64,000 bases of DNA from Pseudobutyrivibrio ruminis HUN009 (GCF_000703005.1 NZ_JNLH01000001.1:2637952-2701951), one strand, 5' to 3'; counted from the first letter of the stretch, positions 49,202-58,792 are shown. Notes: a model not told the origin generated them from the sequence alone. Made by a program: numbers and translations.

Positions 49202-50143
49202 ATGAGTAACACAGTAGTATCAATCGACAATTTAGTAAAGCGATATGGTGAGAATGTAGCTGTAGATCACTTCTCATTAAACATTGAAGAAGGGGAAATC
49301 CTTGGACTCCTTGGTCCAAATGGTTCAGGAAAGACTACCACAATCAACTGTCTTCTTTCTCTTCTTACTTTTGATAAAGGGGATATCAAAATCTGGGGAA
49401 AGGAAATGAGTCCAGATGCCTACGATATCAAATCACAGATTGGTGTGGTAATGCAGAATGTGGCAGTTATCGATACCTTGAATGTATACGAAAACGTAGA
49501 TTTCTTCTGCGGACTTTATATAAAGGATAAGGCAACAAGAAAGCAGTACGTTGAAGAAGCACTTGAGTTTACAGGACTTACAGAATTCAAAAAGCAAAAA
49601 CCTAAAAAGCTTTCAGGGGGACTTCTTCGAAGACTTAACATCGCCTGCGGAATTGCCCACAAGCCAAAGCTAGTCATCTTTGATGAGCCAACAGTTGCTG
49701 TTGATCCACAAAGTAGAAATGCAATTCTCGAGGGAATCAAAAAAATGAACAAGGCCGGTGCAACAGTCATCTACACCTCACACTACATGGAGGAAGTTGA
49801 GGAGCTTTGCTCAAGAGTTGTAATTATGGATCACGGTAAAAACATTGCAAATGGAACTACAAACGAGCTAAAGTCTTCTCTTATCAGCCGCGAGAAAATC
49901 CGCATTGGATTGCCTGACAAATCACCTGAGATTCTTGCAGGACTCATGGAAATCAACCACGTATACAAGGTTAAGGAAGATGGAGATGATGTAGTAATCA
50001 AATGCGATGGCGGCGAACACAATCTGGTTCACGTGCTCAGCTACCTTACAGACAACAATGTTCCATTTGGCCGCGTAACTACCGAACTTCCTACTCTTAA
50101 CGATGTGTTCTTGGAGATTACAGGAAAGGAGCTTAGAGACTAA
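49202..50143 (+). CDS. ABC-2-type exporter ATP-binding protein (313 aa)
   Basis: CcmA/DrrA-like ATPase. Walker A GPNGSGKT near residue 39, signature LSGGLLRRLN near 138 and Walker B LVIFDEPTVAVDP near 158, followed by a C-terminal extension typical of drug/lantibiotic exporters. The start at 49202 follows AAGGAG; the reading frame is open for 66 codons further upstream, but those codons lack a ribosome site and run through the operator region. Its stop overlaps the first permease start (TAATG). Confidence 0.93.
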   Translation: MSNTVVSIDNLVKRYGENVAVDHFSLNIEEGEILGLLGPNGSGKTTTINCLLSLLTFDKGDIKIWGKEMSPDAYDIKSQIGVVMQNVAVIDTLNVYENVDFFCGLYIKDKATRKQYVEEALEFTGLTEFKKQKPKKLSGGLLRRLNIACGIAHKPKLVIFDEPTVAVDPQSRNAILEGIKKMNKAGATVIYTSHYMEEVEELCSRVVIMDHGKNIANGTTNELKSSLISREKIRIGLPDKSPEILAGLMEINHVYKVKEDGDDVVIKCDGGEHNLVHVLSYLTDNNVPFGRVTTELPTLNDVFLEITGKELRD

Positions 50144-51288
50144 TGTTTATTAGAATCTTTACATACTCATTAAAAAATTTATCCAGAAAATACTGGCTGG
50201 TAGGCTGGAACTTTCTTTTCCCGCTGGTTCTTGCCACCGCTTTCTTTCTTGGATTCGGAAATCTCATAAAGGAAGATCCTGATACCTTCCAGACTTTGGA
50301 AGTAGGATATGTAAATGAACTTGATGTGTCAGCTGGCTTTGACCAGGTTCTAGAAGAGCTTTCCAAGGAAAATGATGATGGAACTACAGTGCTTAATCTT
50401 CACACATACTCTTCGAAGGATGATGCTGTAAAAGCTATGAATAATGGGGATATCAAAGGCTTCTATCTGGAATCAGAAGATGGTGTCGAAACTATCATTA
50501 TTTCAAATGGCTATGATTCCACAATCATGAACGAGATAGTTCGTGAATACGATAATTACACTGATGTAATCACGCAGATTGCTAAGGACCATCCTGAAAA
50601 GGTAGCTGATGCCATTGAGGCAATCACTTCTGAAAACAGCTTCATCAGTGAATACAACTTTGGAAATGAAACCAGTCAGTACATCCAGTACTTCTACGCT
50701 TTGCTTGCAATGACATCACTTTTCAGCTCTTGGATTAGCACAGCAATCCTAGAAGGAATGTGTGCAAATATGTCTGAGATGGGCAAGCGAGTTGAATGTG
50801 CACCTACATCAAAGTTTATGAGCATTACTGCAAGCTTACTTGCTGGAGTTCTTTTACAAATTGTTTCAAATATCATAGTTGTGATTTATATCCAATATAT
50901 TCTAGGAATCAACCTGGGCGTGCCAATGGGAACTATGATTCTCCTTTGCACTATCGGCAGTGCTCTTGGTATTTCAACAGGAACACTGATGGGCTCTGTT
51001 ATCAGAAATCCACGATTACTTGTAACCGTGCCACTGTTTTTCACAATGATATGTTCATTCTTCAGTGGATTAATGTGGGGACAGATTAAACAGATTATCC
51101 AGTATAACTGCCCTATCATCAACAAAATCAATCCTGCTGCACTACTTACAAACGCTATGTACGTTCGCTCAACCTACGGCGCCACAGCCGAATTTCATCA
51201 GGATATCACAATCATGTGCGGTATGGTTATAGGTTGTATCATTGTCGCATCCATATTCCTAAGGAGGAGAAAATATGTCAGTCTTTAA
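50143..51288 (+). CDS. ABC-2-type exporter permease 1 (381 aa)
   Basis: Membrane helix near residues 20-40, a large extracellular domain (about 40-175), then five helices near 185-375, the typical ABC2_membrane_3 layout. It is a paralogue of the next permease and overlaps it by 14 bases. Both would form a heterodimer with the upstream ATPase, exporting a peptide, drug or lipid. The substrate is unknown. Confidence 0.88.
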   Translation: MFIRIFTYSLKNLSRKYWLVGWNFLFPLVLATAFFLGFGNLIKEDPDTFQTLEVGYVNELDVSAGFDQVLEELSKENDDGTTVLNLHTYSSKDDAVKAMNNGDIKGFYLESEDGVETIIISNGYDSTIMNEIVREYDNYTDVITQIAKDHPEKVADAIEAITSENSFISEYNFGNETSQYIQYFYALLAMTSLFSSWISTAILEGMCANMSEMGKRVECAPTSKFMSITASLLAGVLLQIVSNIIVVIYIQYILGINLGVPMGTMILLCTIGSALGISTGTLMGSVIRNPRLLVTVPLFFTMICSFFSGLMWGQIKQIIQYNCPIINKINPAALLTNAMYVRSTYGATAEFHQDITIMCGMVIGCIIVASIFLRRRKYVSL

Positions 51289-52438
51289 TGCAATACTAAA
51301 ATCAACCAAGGCTTGCCTTGTTACCATAATCGTATATTTTTCGGTCTTCGCATTATTTGGAAACATTTCTGCAAAGGCATCAGCCACCACAAAAGACACC
51401 ATGTTTGAGGATTCAGTGGTAAAGGTTGCTATTACAGATAATGATAATTCTGCATTGAGCCAAGGTTTAGTAGACTACCTTAAGGAAACTCAGAACGTAG
51501 TTGACCCACAGACCACATCCTTGGTTGAGATGAATGATAATGTTCGATTCCTTATCTACGACTATGCACTGATTATCCCAGAGGATTTCTCAGAACGTGC
51601 AAAGGCTGGAGAGACGGACGATTTACTTGAATTCGTTGCACCTGGCGCTACAGCTCCACAGTTTTTATTAACCGAGAAAATACGTACCTATATGCAGGAT
51701 GTTATGGTATATTTAAATAGTGGATATTCAGAGGAAGAGGCTATTGCTCTCACAAAAGAAAACATGATTAAGCTTTCTGATACAAAGGCCACTGTCATGG
51801 ATACCTCTGATGAAAATCACCGCTCGTTCTACACTGGAATGTTTACATTTAACGGATATACGTTACTTATGATTCTTTGTATCTCTATTAGCTCAGTGCT
51901 TGGTTTTACAAAGGATAAGGATGTTAAAAACCGTATAAGCGTTAGTGGAATGCATTTCAAATCAAGAAATTTTGCAACCATCGCTGCAGTGTTCTGCATA
52001 GGCTTTATTATCACAGCAGCCGTAGTTTTATTTGTTGCACTAATGGGTATGGCTGATACAAACGGAAAGCTTTTCTTCTACTGCATAAATGTCTTAGCAT
52101 TGATGTTGATTGGAATGGGCATGGCCTACATGATTAGCGCAATCACTACAAATGAAAACATCATTAACATGATTACAAACATGCTTGTGCTTTCAATGAG
52201 TTTCTTATGCGGTGTATTTATCGACCTACAGTTTTTATCACCATCCATTGTAAAGGTTGCACACTTCATGCCTCTTTATTGGTACACTGCTGCAATCAGA
52301 CTTATAAATGATACTCCTATAGATAAAATTTTTGGAAAGACATTCTTTGAATACTTGCTAATAGAGGTGCTTTTCGCTTGTCTCTTCTTTGCAGCCGGCC
52401 TAATCATCTCAAAGAAAAAGGAGCAATATGCTGTATGA
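51275..52438 (+). CDS. ABC-2-type exporter permease 2 (387 aa)
   Basis: Same layout as permease 1: N-terminal helix, extracellular domain and a C-terminal bundle of about five helices. Its start follows AAGGAGGAG inside the end of permease 1, and its end overlaps the kinase gene by 11 bases. Confidence 0.88.
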   Translation: MSVFNAILKSTKACLVTIIVYFSVFALFGNISAKASATTKDTMFEDSVVKVAITDNDNSALSQGLVDYLKETQNVVDPQTTSLVEMNDNVRFLIYDYALIIPEDFSERAKAGETDDLLEFVAPGATAPQFLLTEKIRTYMQDVMVYLNSGYSEEEAIALTKENMIKLSDTKATVMDTSDENHRSFYTGMFTFNGYTLLMILCISISSVLGFTKDKDVKNRISVSGMHFKSRNFATIAAVFCIGFIITAAVVLFVALMGMADTNGKLFFYCINVLALMLIGMGMAYMISAITTNENIINMITNMLVLSMSFLCGVFIDLQFLSPSIVKVAHFMPLYWYTAAIRLINDTPIDKIFGKTFFEYLLIEVLFACLFFAAGLIISKKKEQYAV

Positions 52439-53438
52439 TATAATCATCAGGCTTTTAGGAGCCATTGGTTTAACATTACTAATAAACACAAATGGCATTA
52501 CCACTATTTCAGTGGTAATGTCTGTTTGTGTTTTTTTATTAATGGAGACTAGCATTATCGTAAATACGAAGATTATTTATTCAATTCTTACCGCTATTCC
52601 ATTTATTTTGGCTGCAAGCTATCTAGTGGCCGTCGGTGCTGACAATCTTTTAATCCATTTCGCACTGATTCTAATATTGGCAGGCTTCACCATCATGTCT
52701 ATCCTGCTTTACAACAAAATGACTTTTTATAAGCATGATTTACATCGCACCAGAGACGACAGTATCGAACTGGAAGAAATGCTAAAAAGCAAAAATAAAG
52801 CTTTGCTAATGGAGCAGGATCAGCAGGTACATCTTGCTACCCTTGCAGAAAGAAACCGTATTGCTAGGGAGATTCACGATAATGTTGGCCATCTGCTTTC
52901 CCGCGGAATCCTCCTACTTGGAGCCATTGTCACAGTAAACAAAGATGAAGCTATCGCACCTCAGTTAAAGATGCTTTCTGACACCCTGGATGAATCCATG
53001 GAAAAGATGCGAAGCTCCGTACATGATTTACATGATGATTCAATCGACTTAAAGAAAAATATAGATGAAATACTTGGAGAACTAAAAAGCTTTACCGTAA
53101 ATACGGAATTGGATTTAGACGAAGCACTTCCAACAGAGGTCAAGCTTTCAATCATTGGTATCCTGAAGGAATCTATTACAAACATCCTTAAGCATTCCAA
53201 TGGCGATTCGGTAGCTGTCATCCTTCATCAAAACAACAGCTTCTGCACTATTTCCATTACTGACAACGGAACCCTAACTCCAGAGCAGAAAACAAAGATT
53301 TCCACAGAAGGCTACGATGGAATAGGACTTACCAACATTAAAAACAGAGCAAGCTCCCTTGGGGGCGAAGCTTATTTCTATTTAAACGATGGCTTTACAG
53401 TGTTTGCCAGATTACCTTTTGAAAACAAGCGAGGATAG
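52428..53438 (+). CDS. Sensor histidine kinase, HisKA_3 (NarX/DesK) type
   Basis: 336 aa. Four predicted membrane helices (residues 5-98), a coiled stretch, the dimerisation/phosphoacceptor helix with His150 in AREIHDNVGHLL and a HATPase_c domain (GIGLTNIKNRAS near 310). It probably senses the exporter's substrate or cell-envelope stress and phosphorylates the response regulator encoded 4 bases later. Its 5' end overlaps the permease gene. A terminator-like hairpin lies inside codons 20-36 (52485-52537), so kinase expression may be uncoupled from the exporter. Confidence 0.92.
   Translation: MLYDIIIRLLGAIGLTLLINTNGITTISVVMSVCVFLLMETSIIVNTKIIYSILTAIPFILAASYLVAVGADNLLIHFALILILAGFTIMSILLYNKMTFYKHDLHRTRDDSIELEEMLKSKNKALLMEQDQQVHLATLAERNRIAREIHDNVGHLLSRGILLLGAIVTVNKDEAIAPQLKMLSDTLDESMEKMRSSVHDLHDDSIDLKKNIDEILGELKSFTVNTELDLDEALPTEVKLSIIGILKESITNILKHSNGDSVAVILHQNNSFCTISITDNGTLTPEQKTKISTEGYDGIGLTNIKNRASSLGGEAYFYLNDGFTVFARLPFENKRG
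52485..52537 (+). terminator. Terminator-like hairpin inside the kinase gene
   Basis: AACACAAA (52485-52492) pairs with TTTGTGTT (52525-52532) and CATTACCACT (52496-52505) with AGTGGTAATG (52511-52520). This gives 18 paired bases with a small internal loop and a 5-base apical loop, followed by seven T (52531-52537). It starts 57 bases after the kinase ATG. The ATTACCACT arms resemble the half-sites of the upstream array. Confidence 0.65.
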
Positions 53439-53441
53439 ATT

Positions 53442-54083
53442 ATGGAAAAGAAAAGAATTTTACTTGTAGATGATGATGAACTTATCACAATGTCGCTAGA
53501 AATGATTATTTCTGCAGAGGCTGATTTTGAAATAGTTGGAAAAGGTGGAAGCGGTCGGGAAGCTGTAGCTCTTTATGATGAGCTTGAGCCAGATTTGCTT
53601 CTCATGGACATCCGTATGGCTGATATGAATGGACTTGAGGCGGCCGAGGAGATTCTCTCAAAGCACCGTGATGCCACTATTCTCTTCCTAACTACATTTT
53701 CAGATGATGAATATATCGTAAAAGCGTTAAAGCTCGGCGTAAAAGGCTATCTCTTAAAGCAAGACTATAAATCTCTTCCTGCTGCACTTCACGCTGCAAT
53801 CAACGGTCAAAGCGTATTTGGAGGTGCTGTCATCGACAAACTTCCTACTCTCATGAATCAGGCTAACACCGATGATGAAGGCTTTGATTATCGTAAATAC
53901 GATATTTCAGAAAAAGAATTTGAAGTCATCCAGCTTGTTGCTGAAGGCTTCTCCAACAAAGAAATCTCCCAGAAGCTTTTCCTTTCGGAAGGCACTGTAC
54001 GTAACTATCTGTCTACCATTCTAGAAAAGCTCAACCTGAGAGATCGAACTCAATTAGCAATATTCTATTTGAAGCATGAATAA
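53442..54083 (+). CDS. Response regulator, NarL/LuxR type
   Basis: 213 aa. Receiver domain with Asp10-12 pocket and phosphoacceptor Asp56 (LLMDIRMADMNG), Lys in LLKQDY, and a C-terminal LuxR HTH (GFSNKEISQKLFLSEGTVRNYLS, about residues 165-190). It is last in the exporter/two-component operon and probably binds the palindromes upstream of it. Confidence 0.94.
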   Translation: MEKKRILLVDDDELITMSLEMIISAEADFEIVGKGGSGREAVALYDELEPDLLLMDIRMADMNGLEAAEEILSKHRDATILFLTTFSDDEYIVKALKLGVKGYLLKQDYKSLPAALHAAINGQSVFGGAVIDKLPTLMNQANTDDEGFDYRKYDISEKEFEVIQLVAEGFSNKEISQKLFLSEGTVRNYLSTILEKLNLRDRTQLAIFYLKHE

Positions 54084-54088
54084 ATCGA

Positions 54089-54110
54089 AAGCTGGCAGCA
54101 ATGCCAGCTT
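54089..54110 (+). terminator. Terminator of the exporter/two-component operon
   Basis: A perfect 8-bp stem AAGCTGGC/GCCAGCTT with a 6-base loop, followed on the plus strand by TTTCTTATT, 6 bases past the stop. Confidence 0.88.
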
Positions 54111-54114
54111 TTTC

Positions 54115-55683
54115 TTATTCCACAACCTTTATATAACTGCTTACACAGTAAAGAACTTGTCCATTGTATTCTACACGTGACCAGCCATATTCGTTGTTGA
54201 TACCTGTTCGAATGGCTGTCTGGCCTGCACTAAGTGTAGCCACAACCTGAGAATCAGCATCTGTCACGCTAGGCTTTGAGCGAAGGTTTACAACTTCCTT
54301 TGCAGTAACTGTTTCATTAACATCTGTAAATTTAGTTTTAAAACCAGGTGCCTGAGCTGGTGCTTCCTCTGCTGCCGGAGCTTGCTCAGCTGGCGCAGTA
54401 GTTTGTGCAGGTGCACTTAAATCTGTGGTCAAATAACTTGATACAGCGTAGTATGTGGCGCCATTATAAACTACCCTCGACCAGCCACTGGTGCTTGTGC
54501 CAGTTCTTGTGGCTGTTTGACCATTTTCAAGAGTAACCATTACCTTACTGTCTGAGCCTTGACTAGGCTTATCACGGAGGTTTGTCTTGCTCTTTGCTGT
54601 AACTGTCTCATTGACCTCTGTAAACTTCATCAATGCCTCAACATCTGCTGATGCTGTAGCTCGTTCTGAAGTATCCTTAGCAGTTTCTGTGCCGTTGTAC
54701 CCAAAGTATGCTACATCCACATCAACCTTTTTAGTAATACCAGGGATTGTTCCCTGATTGGTGTATTGCCACATATCATATTTGAATCCAGCCGATGGGC
54801 CTGTGGTCAAATTTGATGAATCCTGATTGTACCAGGCCATCCAGATTTTGTACTTGGCACCAATTGTGGATGTGTTCCATTTTGCATCTGATGCCATTTC
54901 ATTCTTAGAAGCATAAAAGATTGGAGTATATCCTTTGTTATAAACTTCTCCAAGAAATGCTACAGCAATATTGCTTCTGTCATCCTTTGTAAGATTGTAC
55001 TGGCGGCTGGTGCTATTTTCAAAGCCCTCGCAGTTGTATCCCACTGGATATGTAATAGGATACTGAGCTACATAGCTTGCAACCCAATCGGCCTCTTCTA
55101 TGGCTTCATCCTTTGTAACTGCAGTGGAGAAGAAATAGGCTCCGATTTTTATACCATTCTTCTCAGCTTCCTGCATGTTGTATTTTGCGTTTGTATCAGG
55201 CTTAATCTCTCCCGTTGTAGAGTCTCTATAGCCGACACGAATCATTGCAAAATTTATTCCTGAGCTGGCAACCTTTGCCCAATCGATAGTGCCCTGGAAT
55301 TTTGATACGTCAATTCCGTATGTTGTGTTGCTGTTTTCTCCAACATTGCTGGCATTGACAATATCCTCCACATTTACTGACGCTCCCTGTTCTGACTGAG
55401 TTGAAGCCCCTGGGTCTTCTGCATCAGTCCCTTCGGTGGCCTCCTCTGTCGCCTCTGGCTCAACCACTTCGATGGTAGTTCCATCCTCAGGCTCTTCATT
55501 TGCAACATCTACTTCTGCTGCAACCTCTACAGGCTCATCATCCGTACCTTTTACCTTTTTGACAATGAGAACTGTTCCCAATACTAATACAACCAGACCA
55601 AGACAGCAGGCTGCCATCATCAGCTGTCTTCTACGTCTCAATCTTCTGCGACGTCTGCCTCTTCCACGATGTCCATTATTCAT
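54115..55683 (-). CDS. Membrane-anchored GH25 muramidase with two SH3b domains
   Basis: 522 aa. An Arg-rich N terminus is followed by one membrane helix (residues 23-42), an acidic linker, a GH25 lysozyme domain (about 120-330; YGIDVSKFQG with Asp125) and two SH3b domains (about 355-420 and 455-522) for wall binding. In GH25 the D-x-E motif is catalytic; here the segment is VGYNCEG, with Asn217 where Asp is usual and Glu219 kept. It would cleave peptidoglycan between MurNAc and GlcNAc outside the cell. It faces the two-component operon. Confidence 0.9.
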   Translation of the reverse strand: MNNGHRGRGRRRRRLRRRRQLMMAACCLGLVVLVLGTVLIVKKVKGTDDEPVEVAAEVDVANEEPEDGTTIEVVEPEATEEATEGTDAEDPGASTQSEQGASVNVEDIVNASNVGENSNTTYGIDVSKFQGTIDWAKVASSGINFAMIRVGYRDSTTGEIKPDTNAKYNMQEAEKNGIKIGAYFFSTAVTKDEAIEEADWVASYVAQYPITYPVGYNCEGFENSTSRQYNLTKDDRSNIAVAFLGEVYNKGYTPIFYASKNEMASDAKWNTSTIGAKYKIWMAWYNQDSSNLTTGPSAGFKYDMWQYTNQGTIPGITKKVDVDVAYFGYNGTETAKDTSERATASADVEALMKFTEVNETVTAKSKTNLRDKPSQGSDSKVMVTLENGQTATRTGTSTSGWSRVVYNGATYYAVSSYLTTDLSAPAQTTAPAEQAPAAEEAPAQAPGFKTKFTDVNETVTAKEVVNLRSKPSVTDADSQVVATLSAGQTAIRTGINNEYGWSRVEYNGQVLYCVSSYIKVVE

Positions 55684-55700
55684 TTTTTCATTTCTCCCAA

Positions 55701-56555
55701 TTATTTAATAGCCTGTAAAAACTTTTTGGCTAAATCTTTGTCCGCAGAGTCCTCTCTGTAAATTCCATACACATTCCATGTGTATGCGTCTTTAATGACT
55801 AGTGGTTTTATTTCATCTGTTTCTGGGAAGAATCTTGGAGAGATTCCAAGACCTGCTCTATTCTTTGCTAATAGATACAGCGACTCTCCTTCATCTACCT
55901 TGGCAACAATATTTGGAGCAAAACCATTGAGATGACATGCATTTACAATATCATGATACACATGATATTTCTCACTCATGGAAATGATTTTTTCATCCTT
56001 TAAATCTTTAAGTTCAATTTGGCTTTCATTCCAAAATCTGTGGTCCTTATACACATAAACAACCAAATCAATAGCCTTTACATGCTGGCACACTACGCCT
56101 GGTAAAGATTGCTTTCCTACCACAAATCCAAAGCTTATTTCATCATTTACCACCTGCTGAATTACATTTTCATTTTCATACTCATACCAGCTGGCGAGTA
56201 TTTCAGGATTATCTTCCATAAAGGATGCTACGCTAGGGACATCAATTGCTCTAATAGTTCCTGCTGCAAAGCCCACCTTGAAACGTTTTTCCTTTTCATT
56301 TAACGCCTCGATTGATGAAAACAAATCATTTAAATCTCGGCTAATTGTTTTGGATTTTTCGTAGAATAATCTTCCACTTTCGGTTGGAATGAAACCTTCC
56401 TTTGATCTAATGAACAAACTAGTTCCAAATTCATCCTCAATGCCCTTGATAATTTTACTAAGGCCCTGTGGTGACAGAAACAGCTTGTTGGCTGCCGCCT
56501 GTAGATTTCTTTCCTCATATACAGCTTGAAAACATTTAAAATTTCTTGTATTCAT
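55701..56555 (-). CDS. LysR-family transcriptional regulator (284 aa)
   Basis: N-terminal HTH (residues 1-60; FQAVYEERNLQAAANKLFLS) and a LysR substrate-binding domain. The start at 56555 (MNTRNFKCF) is the natural LysR start; the longer in-frame ATG 54 bases upstream lies in the promoter. A sigma-A promoter ends 7 bases before the ATG, so the mRNA is probably leaderless. Neighbour is an enoate-reductase-like gene on the same strand, a plausible target. Confidence 0.88.
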   Translation of the reverse strand: MNTRNFKCFQAVYEERNLQAAANKLFLSPQGLSKIIKGIEDEFGTSLFIRSKEGFIPTESGRLFYEKSKTISRDLNDLFSSIEALNEKEKRFKVGFAAGTIRAIDVPSVASFMEDNPEILASWYEYENENVIQQVVNDEISFGFVVGKQSLPGVVCQHVKAIDLVVYVYKDHRFWNESQIELKDLKDEKIISMSEKYHVYHDIVNACHLNGFAPNIVAKVDEGESLYLLAKNRAGLGISPRFFPETDEIKPLVIKDAYTWNVYGIYREDSADKDLAKKFLQAIK

Positions 56556-56562
56556 AAATTTA

Positions 56563-56591
56563 ATTATAGAATAAATGACCTTGATAGACAA
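56563..56591 (-). promoter_or_regulatory. Promoter of the LysR gene (leaderless transcript predicted)
   Basis: On the minus strand TTGTCT (56586-56591), 17 bases and a perfect TATAAT (56563-56568). The LysR ATG begins 8 bases after the -10 box, so transcription should start at or next to the A of ATG. It overlaps the terminator 56579-56605. Confidence 0.6.
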
Positions 56592-56605
56592 TATGTCCAT
56601 CAAGG
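56579..56605 (-). terminator. Terminator after the flavoenzyme gene, overlapping the LysR promoter
   Basis: An 11-bp stem CCTTGAT(G/A)GAC with one mismatch and a 5-base loop; on the minus strand it is followed by TCATTTATTC. It lies 57 bases past the flavoenzyme stop and shares its bases with the -35 region of the LysR promoter. Confidence 0.6.
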
Positions 56606-56661
56606 CCATTCACGGGGAGTAAAAAATTATACGAAAAAAATGGTTATTAAACTAATTTATA

Positions 56662-58653
56662 TTAAATGTGGTTTGCTACTTCGAAAGCATCCCAAATACC
56701 ATACATGATATTTGAAACCTGTCTAGCATCACCAAGGAGATAAACCTCATCAAGCTCGTTCTTGTACTGGTTGTAAAGTGTATTCTCACTAGCATAACCA
56801 ACACAAAGAACTACGCTATCTGCATTAAGTTCCTTTGTCTCTTCACCAACAGTAGCTGAAAGAACGCCATTGTTGAAGCCTGTAACGCGAGCTCCTGTAA
56901 CAACATCGATACCGTTGAAAGGAATAAGCTTTTCAAGCATTTCTTTGTTTGCTGAACAAAGTGGTCCGTTCACTGCCATAAGCTTATCAAGTGCCTCAAC
57001 GATTGTTACCTTCTTGCCCTTCTGTGCAAGATCAAGGGCAAGCTCGCAGCCTACAAGTCCACCACCGACAACGATAACATTGTCACCAGCTTCCTTCTGA
57101 CCAAGGAGTACCTGCTCTGCTGAGTAAACCTTTTCATCATCGCCAAGAGAGAACATCTTTGGACGAGAACCTGTAGCCATGATAACAGCATCAAAACTCT
57201 TGTCGAGAATTTCCTTCTCTGTAGCCTTTGTATTAAGGTGAACCTCTACACCAAGACGAGTCATTTCATCCTCATACCACTTAGCAAGTGCGATGTCATC
57301 CTCTTTGAATGCTGGTGCACCACCTGGGATAAGGTTTCCACCAAGACGACCTGCTGCCTCGTAAAGAACAGGCTCATGTCCTCTTTCTGCAAGTACTCGT
57401 GCAGCCTCGCAGCCTGCTACACCACCACCTACAACAAGAACTCTCTTCTTCTTTACGATTGGATTGTATGTGTTAAGTCTTTCCTTACCAGCCTGTGGGT
57501 TAACTGCACAGTTGATAAGTGAGTATGTCTGGATACGTCCCATACAGCCTTCCTGACAGCTGATACATGGACGAATCTGGCTAAGCTTGTTTGTGCGAAT
57601 CTTGTTTACGATATCTGGGTCTGCAAGTGTTGGACGACCAAGTGAAATCATGTCGCAGATATCATTGTTTAAGCAATCAAGTGCTGTATCTGGATTGTCA
57701 ACACGACCTGCCATAATAACAGGGATGTTTACATGCTCCTTTGTAATCTTTGCAAATTCCTTGTAAGGAGCCTTTTCCATATACATTGGTGGGTGGTTCC
57801 ACCACCATGCGTCGTATGTTCCAGCATCTACGTCAAGGGCATCATATCCATACTTCTCAAGAAGCTTTGCTGCCTCGATACCTTCCTCTATGTCACGGCC
57901 CTTCTCTTCGAATTCTTCTCCTGGAAGTGCGCCCTCTCTGAAGTCCTTAATCATAGACTTAAGAGAGAATCTCATTGCAACTGGGAAGTCCCAGCCACAG
58001 GTCTTTGCGATTTCTTCACGGATTTCCTTAGCAAAGCGAAGTCTGTTTTCTAAGCTTCCGCCGTACTCATCATTTCTCTGGTTGAAGAATGAAATAGCGA
58101 ACTGATCAATAAGGTATCCCTCATGAACAGCATGAATTTCAACACCATCGAAACCTGCACGCTTTGCATTGTATGCGCCTTTACCAAAGCTTTCTACAAT
58201 ACCATGAATCTCCTCTACAGTAAGTGGACGACATGTCTTGTCTAACCATCTATGAGGTACTGCTGATGCAGAAACAGGTGGGAACTCACCTAAGTTTGTA
58301 GGGATAGTAACTCGTCCGAATCCACCTGACATCTGTAAGAAAATCTTTGAGCCATAAGCATGTACACGCTCTGTCATCTCACGGCTAGTTCTTACGAACT
58401 GAACTGGGTTGTATGTTGAGTTTGGTGTGTTAGGAAATGAAGGCTTCTCTACCTCTGTATCAGAGAAAGTTACACCTGTAATGATAAGACCAATGCCACC
58501 CTGTGCACGTCTTGTGTAGTAATCAATACCTCTGTCATTCCATCCACCTTCGCAATCTCCAAGACCAAGTGGGCCCATTGGAGCCATTGCATAACGGTTC
58601 TTAATTTCGAGCTTTCCAATTTTAATAGGCTCGAAAAGTCCTTGATACTTCAA
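56662..58653 (-). CDS. Enoate reductase / 2,4-dienoyl-CoA reductase-type flavoenzyme (663 aa)
   Basis: FMN-containing old-yellow-enzyme barrel (about residues 1-340), [4Fe-4S] motif CISCQEGCMGR...C near 350, then FAD (VVGGGVAGCEAARVLAERG near 395) and NAD(P) (VVGGGLVGCELALDLAQ near 520) domains. Family members reduce alpha,beta-unsaturated acids or acyl-CoAs, or modify bile acids; the substrate cannot be told. The start is TTG at 58651-58653, 7 bases after AGGAGG; an upstream ATG has no ribosome site. Confidence 0.9.
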   Translation of the reverse strand: MKYQGLFEPIKIGKLEIKNRYAMAPMGPLGLGDCEGGWNDRGIDYYTRRAQGGIGLIITGVTFSDTEVEKPSFPNTPNSTYNPVQFVRTSREMTERVHAYGSKIFLQMSGGFGRVTIPTNLGEFPPVSASAVPHRWLDKTCRPLTVEEIHGIVESFGKGAYNAKRAGFDGVEIHAVHEGYLIDQFAISFFNQRNDEYGGSLENRLRFAKEIREEIAKTCGWDFPVAMRFSLKSMIKDFREGALPGEEFEEKGRDIEEGIEAAKLLEKYGYDALDVDAGTYDAWWWNHPPMYMEKAPYKEFAKITKEHVNIPVIMAGRVDNPDTALDCLNNDICDMISLGRPTLADPDIVNKIRTNKLSQIRPCISCQEGCMGRIQTYSLINCAVNPQAGKERLNTYNPIVKKKRVLVVGGGVAGCEAARVLAERGHEPVLYEAAGRLGGNLIPGGAPAFKEDDIALAKWYEDEMTRLGVEVHLNTKATEKEILDKSFDAVIMATGSRPKMFSLGDDEKVYSAEQVLLGQKEAGDNVIVVGGGLVGCELALDLAQKGKKVTIVEALDKLMAVNGPLCSANKEMLEKLIPFNGIDVVTGARVTGFNNGVLSATVGEETKELNADSVVLCVGYASENTLYNQYKNELDEVYLLGDARQVSNIMYGIWDAFEVANHI

Positions 58654-58745
58654 TTTATTTCCTCCTTTTACATTTAACAATTAATTTGCCGGCACATTGT
58701 TAAATTTTTATCATCTATGTCTATATTTTAACCATTAAATGTAAC

Positions 58746-58776
58746 AAAGGCCATCAACATACAGTTGATGGCCTTT
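58746..58776 (-). terminator. Terminator after def
   Basis: A perfect 13-bp stem AAAGGCCATCAAC/GTTGATGGCCTTT with a 5-base loop, followed on the minus strand by GTTACATTT, 16 bases past the def stop. Confidence 0.8.
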
Positions 58777-58792
58777 ATCAAAAAGGATACTA

